From: Apostichopus japonicus
Lineage: Eukaryota > Echinodermata > Holothuroidea > Aspidochirotida > Stichopodidae
Length of the DNA stretch: 64,000 nt
Reading direction: 5' to 3'
Assembly (NCBI RefSeq): GCF_037975245.1
Contig: NC_092569.1
Span: forward strand, 34,508,668 to 34,572,667
Below are positions 1-13,218 of this stretch, in pieces (within the stretch, counting starts at the first letter, position 1; every line of letters starts with the position of its first letter). The notes under the pieces are model-generated. The model did no database searches. It had not been told where the DNA came from and saw only the letters and a list, made by a program, of their open reading frames with translations. Both the position numbers and the translations under genes were made by a program.

Positions 1-1370
1 TGTAACAGTCAGTGATGTTATATCCAAGTGATTTACAGAAAATGAAGGAACACATTGTGCATGCGTTAGAATGATTCTCAATCTCTTAAGATGAATAACA
101 GTAACCATTCCATGATCAAACACGTCCATTGAATACTATAGTCAATATTACATCAACATATTTACTATAGGCTCGAAGATTACAGGACCTACTAACAGCC
201 GATCGTCTATACCATTTTCAAATTAAAGGTAATCATTATATATAGGCCCAAATTATAGTATGCTATATTTGCTACAAGTTTTCAAAAAGTACTTTCCTGG
301 AGGTCTTCACTCTCCAAATTGTTCTCAGACATTTTTAAGGAACACACAAGATTATCGAATGTCCCAGTGAGGAAAATTTTCTCGAAGGTTGTAATAAAAA
401 CAGTTTAAGAATTTTGACCAAAGGTGACCATATTTGAATATCTAGCAAACTTTGACCCATACAGCATACCTTTAAGTTCGTACGACTGATTACGATATCA
501 ATATTTAACTCATCAACTTGACACATCAGTATAGGAACCCATCAAAGTTATTTAAAAATGTGATATATTGGCCTAAGCAACGCACTATATACCTAGTAAG
601 GTGAGTCACAAGTATATATACAAATGATTTTCTATGAGATGTTGCGTTTACCGGCAGCACTTTGTATTGAACCCCGTCCCTAGGGGAGGGGGTGTCTATA
701 TTTGTCAAGTTAAGGGCAATAAGCTGCAAAATTGTGCTATATTTCGCAACCATGTTAAATGGTTCTGTGACATATAACCACGGTGACGAAGCTAGCGTAA
801 GTGAAGCATCCCCCCCCCCCCACCCACACCCGCAGCTCGAAAGACCATTCGTTATTCAGGAACATCTGCAGCACCTTTTAAAGATGGATGTTAGTGGGTG
901 CGTTCGCATCGTCCTGGTACACCCACTCGCGTAGGGAACTTGAAGAATCACATTCCTCGAATCACTGGCACCAGTTTGTTTTCAACTGCGCTAAAATTGT
1001 AAGGCCATTATCCCTGGTGACATTACATCAAGCTCCACGAATAATTGGAGCTCATGTACAAACACCATTTATTACCCTTCATTCGGACTCTAGTTCCTTA
1101 AAAGTTGAGGGCTACGTGACCTTAATAGACTAATACTCTATCTTCATTGTTTCTAAGTCTTAGCTTGAAACAACGACCTTTGTTTCACCTTCACCCTCTC
1201 ATATTTACATTCTGATAGCCTTCCGATTGCCTAGACACAATAGCATGAATGTGTACCTGGTAAACCAATAAACAACAGATAAGTATTGTTCTCTGTGCCT
1301 GCTACACATGGCAACAGCTGAGCTGACCGCGTACGTTCCGAGTGTCATCCGATTGGACTCGATTTATATA
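1..1370. other. intergenic, 5' flank of regucalcin gene
   Basis: No gene recognised. Short open frames here lack splice context or any recognisable family. A run of 12 C lies at 810-821. The stretch presumably holds upstream regulatory sequence of the regucalcin gene, but no element other than the TATA-like box listed separately could be supported. Confidence 0.5.
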
Positions 1371-1385
1371 TCTTTATGGAATCCT

Positions 1386-1393
1386 ATATAAAC
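1386..1393 (+). promoter_or_regulatory. candidate TATA box of regucalcin gene
   Basis: TATATAAA occurs about 120 bp upstream of the regucalcin ATG. A TCAG initiator-like motif at 1417-1420 lies about 30 bp downstream, the usual TATA-to-start spacing. Transcription start is inferred only; AT-rich DNA produces such matches by chance. Confidence 0.35.
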
Positions 1394-1510
1394 ATGATGA
1401 ATGTCGAATGACAAAATCAGAATCAAGAACGACTGTGGAGCTGTAACAGCCGAGTAAAACCGACACCCTGGTAAAGCGTAACATTTTACCGGAACCTGTA
1501 CTGTGTAACC

Positions 1511-4227
<2,717 letters not shown>

Positions 4228-6015
4228 ATTTCAACAAATATGTTTTCTTAGTATAAAAGTGCTAAAGATTTGTTTAAAAAACACAAGTATGTAAAACAAA
4301 TCATAATGTTATTGTTCACGATATGATTCGAAATGTGGTTTTTACGGAGTCTTGAAGAAACTGAAATTTACAATGTATCAAATATTATTAAATATTATTA
4401 AATATTAATATATATTATTAAATATTACCATATATTATGAAATGTCAATATATATTTAAAAAAATTATTATCTACGTTTCGATTGCAATATAGTATACAT
4501 TGATTTCATTTATTCGGATTTTTACTAGACGTACTGTTTAATTTTTTGTTCACCTAAAATTACGAAAAAAATACATTCCTTTTTAATTTTGATATGATAT
4601 TAAATACGTAGAAAATATATATGAATATGTGATATAGCAGTTTTTTGTCACGGCAGTCATACATCGATATATCACAAGTTCGAATATTTATAGTTTCAAT
4701 ATTTTCCGATATTTATACCGAAAATTACTGTATATGGACGTTACACGTATTAAAATGGATTCTATATTTTATTAAAATGGATTCTAGAGGTCAACACCTT
4801 TATCTGTGATCAGTCATTGAAAGAGAGATTGATACAATAAATCAATCGTTGACAGAAGCACGCATGCGCAGTGCAATGCTCTCTAAGTAGGCCTATGGTA
4901 CTAAAGCAACTAGAACATGCACCCTTATCTAGTTGTTCATGAAATGCACTATCAAGTTTGACTGTATACAGCAGTGCAAGTAATTGAATGGTGGGTGGAT
5001 CATGTATAGGTGTTTGTTCATAGACTACGATCATGGTTGTTAGAGGACCTAAGTTATGCAGATGAAAAGAAGTAGTAAAACCAATAAAAATCTTTAATTA
5101 CATATATTTATATATATACATCATAAATAATTATGTTGAATAACTCTTTCAATAAACTGAGAAAAGTTTAAAGTTTGGTCTGGGAAATTTGTGAAGTTGA
5201 AACCCACCACGGCCAAACGACAGGAGACTAACGTATGTTGGTTAACATGTGACGTCATGATACCAGCTTCAGCAAATAAAACTGGTAAAGTCATTGAAGA
5301 CTCACCCCAACCCGCGTGCGGCCATCTGAAAAGGTTAACTTGCTGTTGCTTGCAAGTCACGTTTTGTAAGTGTCGCTACAAAATGCAGACAGTAATGAAA
5401 CGTGATACCTTGTTATCTTTTATCTAGACCTGAGATGTCCATCGCTGTATCGTTTATACACTGTGCTGTGGGTATTGACCGCAGCTGTATGTACTGACTG
5501 TACACTATAGTGTCTAATTACCGACGGTAGCAAGCTGTGTGTTTATTTTCTGGGATAGATGGTGGTGTCTAACACTTCTGTTACACCTCATTTGAAACTA
5601 GGTCAGATTACCGGCATTAGACGTTTTTGCGCGAGTCTTCACACAACAAGTATCATTCACATTTTGATACGGTGATATAAGATACATATAGGTATCACGT
5701 AAGTCCGTTGGTTAGGCATGTAATAGCATACGTGGTCATGTGATATATTCGTCATATGCTGCATCACGTCTAAGAGTAGTTCAATATGCCCCCCTCCACC
5801 TCCCCTCCCCCCCAAAAAAAGAACATTAGCTAAGTTCTTCATAATATTTGCATAGCAAACATGCACTTCTATACAGGCATTACAAAGGCAGCAGTTGCAT
5901 ATGCCTTAGACGGCAAAGTTTAACACAATGGCCAGCAAGAGTCTTCCAATGGAAAGTGTTTACTATTGCCCTTGCATCCAGACACTTTATAGTGTCCATT
6001 AAGAACATTAAGTGG
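4228..6015. other. intergenic, AT-rich, 3' flank of regucalcin
   Basis: Very AT-rich from about 4370 to 4700, with ATATTATTAA-type simple sequence. AATAAA at 4836-4841 could be a polyadenylation signal for the regucalcin transcript, about 600 bp past the stop. The open frames near 5121-5430 on both strands show no recognisable domain and no convincing splice sites. Nothing else is supported. Confidence 0.45.
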
Positions 6016-6407
6016 AATATTGGCAGTGGCGGAGCGTCCATACAGTCATGGGGGGGGGGGCGCATGCCCCCCTGACGGACTCAAATGGACTGCTGGCGCC
6101 CTTTTCAGCTTTTTACCACTTTTTACTTATTCGCAATTATTGACTTTTTTTATTGCGCTCTCATCTACCTATTGACATTTGTCACATTTTGTTGGCGATG
6201 ACACCTATTTATTCTTCGTTTATCTGCAAATTAGCAAGGCCCGGAAAGGGTCATTTCCGGCGATCTAGAGAGTATCTTTACTCAAAAAATTCTGTACGCT
6301 CCGCGCCAACCTGTGGTGGCGCTCCGCTTAGATAGTGTCCAAAGCGCCCCTACAGACCATTCTCGACCCCCCTGACCAATACCCCTAGCTCCGCCACTGA
6401 ATATTGG
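6016..6407. mobile_element. hAT-type MITE with perfect 8-bp TSD
   Basis: The element at 6024-6399 (376 bp) starts with CAGTGGCGGAGC and ends with the exact reverse complement GCTCCGCCACTG. It is flanked on both sides by AATATTGG (6016-6023 and 6400-6407), a perfect 8-bp target-site duplication. It has no coding capacity. A second copy in opposite orientation lies at 50143-50530. 8-bp duplications and CAG-type termini fit the hAT superfamily; P and Merlin elements can also give 8 bp. Confidence 0.9.
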
Positions 6408-7033
6408 AATAAAAACTGTGAGATGTGGTTAGCAGCCAATAATATTAAGGTGTAAAAAAATAGGAACAAAATATGGCCATATTTGATCATGACTAGGTAG
6501 TTCCCCCTCCCCCCCTCCCTCCCACTCGAACCGCATAAGAAAAATGAAGAGTGCTGTTAGAACAACCTTGTTTGTGGATACATTTATACACCTAATTTAA
6601 ACCTAATTAATGCCTCAGAATCACCATTTCCACGGCAAACTTTTGTATGTTGGAGAAACCATCCCCCGCCCCCCCCGCCCCTCCTCAAACAAGGGAGTCT
6701 GCTGCGATGGCTTCCAGGCTCATCGCTTCTGTTTAAATCCTGGATTCGCCCCTGATTCTAATCTAGCTCACGACGAATCTGCATGCGTTGCCAAGGCATG
6801 ACATCGTTATTGCTTGGACAAATTGGATTTAATATTATGTGTTTGCCAATGGAGCTGCTACTTGGACTTTCCGCCGACATTAACACGGCTCCATTTTGTG
6901 ATAAAATAGTCCACTAGCATAAATCGTGCGGCAATCTACACACATGAATATGTTTCATAGTTTTTAATGCATTTTAGGGTATATGCTTCTTTCGTAACTA
7001 TGTCTATATACCGCACTGGTAGCTATCAAATAA

Positions 7034-7087
7034 TGTGCAACCACTGATCTGTACACTAACGTTAGTGTACAGATCAGTGTGTGCAAC
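7034..7087. repeat. 38-bp perfect palindrome between 8-bp direct repeats
   Basis: Positions 7042-7060 and 7061-7079 are exact reverse complements with no spacer, centred on AAC/GTT. The palindrome is bracketed by TGTGCAAC at 7034-7041 and 7080-7087. This looks like an insertion consisting only of two fused 19-bp terminal inverted repeats with a target duplication. Confidence 0.85.
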
Positions 7088-7432
7088 CCGTTCCCAAACC
7101 GTTCGACGGTCAAACGGAAGAGGAAGTGCGACAACATTCCATTACTGCAGTAACTTAGCAACAGAAACTTTTAACTTGTTCAAGTCGTTTTATGTAGAGC
7201 TATATTGCCCTGGGGTGCTTGCAAGTTTGAGCTGAAACGCTAACCATTCAGCACACATAAACAGTACATGACAACGCAACACAGTTAGCCTAATGAATGG
7301 TCGTAGACAGGAAGGCATATACGTGTAATGTAAGTAACCTTCTTTCTTTATTGTATGCTTTTGTGTGCGATCGCAGAAGTAAGTTGAACAGAAATAATCC
7401 ATTCCGTGCTTCACATTTACCTTTTTTTTTCT

Positions 7433-7470
7433 AGCCTAACGTGTTACTGCCTAACGTTACACGTTAGGCT
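7433..7470. repeat. 12-bp inverted repeat (hairpin)
   Basis: AGCCTAACGTGT (7433-7444) and its exact complement ACACGTTAGGCT (7459-7470) are separated by 14 nt. Function unknown; possibly a degraded transposon terminus. Confidence 0.6.
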
Positions 7471-8773
7471 AATGTTAATCGTTGTGACACATAGGGCTAA
7501 CACGGGAACCATTGACTGAGACACAGTTTGCTACTTGTGTAGCCTAGAACTGCTGAAGTAACATTTAAAGCTTGATTACATGTTAAGTTAGTCTAACAGT
7601 AGCGGTAGCCATACCACAGGGTTCATTTTATGCCAAGTATTGATAGTTTTGGGGTCAAAATCGTTGTGAATGCATGAGTGACATTCCTGTGTCAAAACGA
7701 AAAGTTATACTGATAACTGATCGAGTTAACTGATAACTGATCGAGTTCCTGAACTTCGATTTAAATCCAATGAAAGAAGAACATAAATGTTCTTCATTCA
7801 AAGGTTGAAAAGAGTGTTTGCAGCTTTAACAGTAGGCTTTCCCCCCACCCCCTGACACCATCTAGTGGGGTTACTAGCCCATCTGATTTCTCGGAGTGTC
7901 CCAATTGTTATCAATTAAAGAAATTGGTAACCCAATATGAAAGCTGTTTAGAAAGTGAAAGGCTAAAACAATCCAAAAAATTGGCAATGCCACATGTAAA
8001 CCAAGAAAATACTCAGCAAACCTCGTCTTTTGTTATCGAGTTAACGTAAAACTCCACATTCAACATCAGTTTATCAATTTTACAGTTAATGTTAACCTGC
8101 ACAACAGTAACCCTACAGATTCTACTGCATGCTACCTCTAGCCTACCATAGGCCTAGTTATGGTCACATGCAAATTTTGGGCTCAAACCATTGAGCTAAT
8201 CAAATAAATATATGCATTATACCCTTGTGATGACACCAGAGGGATATACTGGTAATAATTTGTGAATTTATGATAAAATCTTTTTCTGTTTCTTCCATCC
8301 TATGTGTTTCATGTCTTTTCTTTGATCAACAATTTTCTGAATGTCAATTCCTCTAAGGTAGTTCAGTCTTTCAAACATATGTTGAGGTACTACATACTAC
8401 ATACTACTAAAAAGCATGAATCTGTTTATTTATTTTCCACTAACTGCTGCTTGGTCGATAGTGTTTGTTATATGAGGAATTGTAACTGTTTATGATCTGT
8501 TAACTAGGTATCATGTATCATGTATAGGTGACCTAGCTCTTATTACAGGGGGGAGGGATGTGGGGGGGGGGGATTTATGGTATCGGAACGTAGCAGAAAC
8601 GTACTTTTGAAAACTTTACACCAGTTTTAGTAGAATTTGGTAGTCGTAATAAACTCCTTTAATTAACATTGTTACAAAGTTTTAGAGATTCCGTAGAGCT
8701 CATTTGTAAATAATTTGGTAAGCAAACAGCTGATAGCTTAAATTGTGCGTTGCCAATTAAGTGACACCCGTAC

Positions 8774-8786
8774 GTCTCCTAGCAAC
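8774..8786 (+). promoter_or_regulatory. candidate RFX X-box
   Basis: GTCTCCTAGCAAC fits the X-box consensus RYYNYY-N(1-3)-RRNRAC bound by RFX factors at ciliary and sperm genes. It lies about 830 bp upstream of the RGS22 ATG. One loose-consensus match in intergenic DNA is weak evidence. Confidence 0.2.
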
Positions 8787-9614
8787 AGCAGAAACCACTT
8801 AGAAGCCTGTTTACATAATGTACAATATGCAGTCAGCTTATAGTTTGTCCAACTTCCAACTTAATGAAAGAATAATTAGTAGCCTATGCCAATTAACAGA
8901 AAGCTAACAAGGAGCAGAAATTTGCTAATTGAGTTAATTGGGCTTAATGAGATACAGTTGTGTCATGCTAACAATGAAGTCATTGTAGTGACATATCATT
9001 GTCTACAGTACCTTGGGTTGCTAGTTACATAATATAGTTTTCATGAAACAGAACAATATTCTGGATGAGGAATAATGATGAATTAGCTACAAATATATGC
9101 CACACTCGACTTAAAGTATGATGAGGTTTTCAACATGTGCCATTTTGTAGAAAGAGAATGAAAGAGAATGATTAGTGATTTGATACATGCTGCTGAATGC
9201 AGAAATACAGGTATGAGACATATTAAATGATAACAGATTTAATGTGATGTTTTGATATTTGGTTAAGTCAAGTTTTAATTTATATTGTTTTACGACACTG
9301 TGCTAGAAGTACTCAATTAACAATGGACTACTAACTATGGTACTTAGCAAGGACTGACATAAATTTACATAAAGGATAAAAAGATTTACATCATGGCCCT
9401 AATCTTGTGGATCTTGGTGCACGGGCCTTTCATCAGGACAATTAAAGACGAGGATTTAATTCAATATCTTCTTCACGAATCCGTCTCTTTCACAGCGTGA
9501 GATGTTTACATGGATGGAAATGAGACGAAGCTGAGTCGCCGGAGCTGCAGACAAGATGTGCAATAAAGAGGAAACCTTTAAGGGATACAAGAAAAAGTAT
9601 TAGGAGAATTCAAA

Positions 9615-12600
9615 ATGCCGGAGAAAAAATTATCCATAGGTGAGTATAAGTTAGAGAAAGGCTTTTATGTTTTAATAGTTCTGTATTTAGATTTCAGATG
9701 AAAGTCATATTAAATTCTAGTGAAGTAACTTACAGATATAGAATTTTTATTATTTTAGCCACCAAAAAAAACTAACAAAAAAAAACGTTGATTAAAATAT
9801 CTACTGGTTAAAATCAATTTCTCATTTGCATTTCCCTGAATTTACAACACGCATCAGTTACTGTACAGGCTTTTGAAGAGCAGCCTAATATTTGCTGATA
9901 ATAAGCAGTAATTGCAATAGCAATAAGCATAATATATAATTGAAATCGTAGTTAGTAGGAAATCCAGAATAGTGAAAAGACTTCCAGCCGCCACCGGGAT
10001 TCGAACCCGGGCCTCTCTCTTTATATGCGGACAACCTTACCACTAGGCTATGGATGCTGATTGTATGTCTAGAGGTTCGAAATGGGTAAGGAAGGTCGTC
10101 ATTCCACTGTAGGCGTTTGACACCTGTATCGAACAATACTAGTTCTGTTAATGGTGACATAATAGATAAAACATAATGCTAACTAACTCGAAATCATTTG
10201 TGATTCCTAAAGCCAGATCTCGAAAGAGATACTTTGAACAGACTTTGTTAATGAAATGTACAGTAGGTGAACCACAAATGAATATATATGCAATTGAAAT
10301 AGTAGTGAGTTGGAAAATCCAAAACAGTGGAAAAACTTCCAGCCTCCACCGGGATTCAAACCCGGGCCTCCCATTTATATATATATTATGATAGAGAAAA
10401 GTTGTTTATGGTCAAATTTCTGGTTGTTCAGAGCTTGTATGTTGTTAGGACACTAAATTACTTGTGTCTCAGCAACTAGCTATTAATGAAAATTTTCATT
10501 GGGCCACTTTTGCAATTTACTTACTGTGTTAATTACTTTACAGATTCTCTTAGCCTGACTTAGACGACATAAGAGTCTTAGCCCTCACCTCAAAACCCCA
10601 TTAGCCCTCACCCCCTTAACCCTCACCCCCGCACCGCCTTAGCCCTCACCCCTGCATCGCCTACCCTTTGAAAATTGATGGTTGCACACTTGCTTACTTT
10701 TAAATGCTTTGTAAATTACTTTGATCATGAAATAGCTAATGAAGAGCTGTAGAAATAATTTAACATCATTTTCTTGCTCTTTTTCATCTCCACAGTTCCC
10801 CCAGAAGTTACTCTTGATGATCTGGTAAGTTTTCAGAGTCTCACAGCCATTCACCTGAGATGAATTGTCTCTTTCCATGTTTCATTGCTCCCAGAATTGT
10901 TCATTTATTTGGTAAAGACTAGAACTTAAGTGCCTGCCTGTGTGTGTGTCCAAGAGGAATGAGGAGGGTGGGGTATCTGTTGGGTCAGGGGAGGGGAAGG
11001 GGATGGATTTGAAAGAATGAAGAAATTGTATAACTGATCAAACCATTCCAGGGTTTACATGAATTCAGGACAGATGTCTCAAAGACAAACCTGTTGATAT
11101 TATTCAAAATGTCAATAGCTATGGTATTAACAAAATGAAGTTTCAATCATTCCAAGCATTCATACTGCCTACTCTGAGAGCAAGACATTGCTTTATGACT
11201 CGGGCAGTTTAATTGATGGAAAAAAATAAACCTTGTCTCTCTTTCTCCTTCCAGGAGGACTTTTTGGCTACAGATGATTTATTTATCGACTATTTTAATG
11301 CATTTCTTCAATTGCCGGTAAGTACCATCCACATTGCATCTACATATGTCATCATCAAAGGTTTTTTTTATTTCTTTTCAATCATATTTTACTTGTCATA
11401 AATGACTAATTAACAGTTGCTGACTGCTCTTTCCTTCATTTGAACGCTGTTCTAATTCATCGATATTTAGCCTCTCATAATGCACATGTGTTTCCATGGC
11501 AACATAGATCATTAACTTACTGAAAATGGGAGTGGGGGAGGTGACTATTCCCCACCACCTTAAGTGTTCGGACAGTTTGGCCACTTTGGCTGATCGTTGA
11601 AGTATGTGTGATTCCTTTGTCGGGCGGCATCCAGTGTCTTCTCTCCTCCCCGTGTCCCTCCTCCTACCTCCCCCCCCCAATATAACAAAATGGGCTCCTT
11701 TGCTGATCAATGAGCTAAATTGATAAGGCTATTTGCTCTGGCTCACATGGAGAGCAAATTACTGCAAAATCTCAGGGAAGTTTCTGTCATTAAATTGGTC
11801 CTTTGTAGCTCTACTTAATGTTTTGAGAAACCTGCTGGATTAGACGTTAAGATTGAAATGAATACTACATAAGTGCTTGAGCTTTAGAGTTGGGTAATTA
11901 ATCTAAAGGTTATTAACTAAGTTCATTCATAAGGTCACAAGAAAACAATCAGCCAACAAAGATCAACATGATATGAAGTGTTCTATGAGATGTGACAACA
12001 ATTCTTGGATCCTCTGTTCTTTACCTTTTAACTCCTTTGAAACCAGTAATCCATTGCACCGTTCGAAGCAAATTCAGAATTCAAGATTTAGTTTAACTTG
12101 CCACATCTTCGTTTGTTTTGTTTTTATTTTGCAGACATTTCCTGAACCATTATTTTTCAACAAGGACAGAGGAGGGTTTGAAGTCATCAGCGATGCCAAG
12201 ACTGATCTCAAATCCAGACTGCGGGCCATGGTCCGTTCACAGCAGAAGAGAAAGTCGATATACAAGGCCCCTCACCAGGTCATCACAGAGCAGAGCCCCC
12301 CAAAGATGCCCTGGCACTACACAGAGGAGGAAGAACCAGACATGAAGACAAGCTTCAAGGTCCAGGTATGATATGCAGATAGGACTTATCAAAGTACTAG
12401 ACCTGAAGACAAGCTTCAAGGTCCAGGTATGACATGCAGATAAGACTTATCAAAGTACCAGACCTGAAGACAAGCTTCAAGGTCCAGGTATGACATGCAG
12501 ATAAGACTTATCAAAGTACCAGACCTGAAGACAAGCTTCAAGGTCCAGGTATGACATGCAGATAAGACTTATCAAAGTATAGAAACATAGTTTGTTGTAT

Positions 12601-13218
12601 CTATCATCAATTTTATTGTGGACAAAGGGTAAAAGAAGTTTAATGGCGAGACCAGGGTTCGAACCAGTGACCTCTGGATTACTAGCCCAGTGTGGTACCA
12701 ACTGAGCTCTCCATTCCCCAGTTGGTGGCAATCCTTATATAGCTGTTCCTTTCCTCCGGGGGAAGGGGGGAGGTCGGAAGCCACTAACCAAGGACTGGAT
12801 TGCTCAGTTAGTGGAGAACTGGGTTTGCAATCCCATTCTATCCCATTGCACTCTAACCGTGAATTTAGTTTGAATCCTGTTCTAGCCGTAAAGTTGTTGC
12901 TCTTTTCAATCATTCATAATTTCACAGTCGGTTTACATTTGTTTAGCATAAGTAAATTTATTGTGATATACCATAAAATTCAGACTTCAAGCAAAACGTT
13001 GTCAAGTCAGTCACGTTTTCTTTGGCTTGATCTGTTTTTTTGAGTACCAACTTGTTTTAGTATTTTGTTGTTCTTGTAATTTTCTCCTCCTCCTCTGTCA
13101 CCAGTGTTTGAATAAAGACCAGGGTATACAATGGATCAAAGAGGAGAGGCTGCCAGCGTTCCTTCAGAGTGATTGTTACTTAGAGTATAGACTTGCCAGG
13201 TTGATATCTCAAACAGAG
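9615..13218 (+). CDS. RGS22: RGS22 exons 1-5, conserved N-terminal block (residues 1-154)
   Basis: Exons 1 and 2 are tiny (25 and 29 nt). Exon 3 encodes the family hallmark EDFLATDDLFIDYFNAF; exon 4 continues with TFPEPLFFNKDRGGFEVISDA. Exon 5 encodes QGIQWIKEERLPAFLQSDCY and the following YRLARLIS, an RGS-like helical segment. The donor of exon 4 lies inside a 61-bp tandem array that repeats the exon end and splice site. Confidence 0.88.

Larger units (their letters stand above)
6408..9614. other. intergenic, 5' flank and probable 5' UTR of RGS22
   Basis: No coding gene recognised. The stretch contains the palindrome at 7042-7079, a hairpin at 7433-7470, and G/C homopolymer runs near 7842 and 8550. 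The last 200 bp, rich in upstream ATGs, may be RGS22 5' UTR. Confidence 0.45.

Noticed and set aside
5121-5430. Overlapping open frames of 75-80 codons on both strands after regucalcin
   Set aside because: No recognisable domain, no convincing splice sites and AT-rich context; judged chance frames.
12644-12716. Functional tRNA-Thr gene
   Set aside because: The acceptor stem does not pair well and the element sits in a SINE-like context; treated as tRNA-derived.
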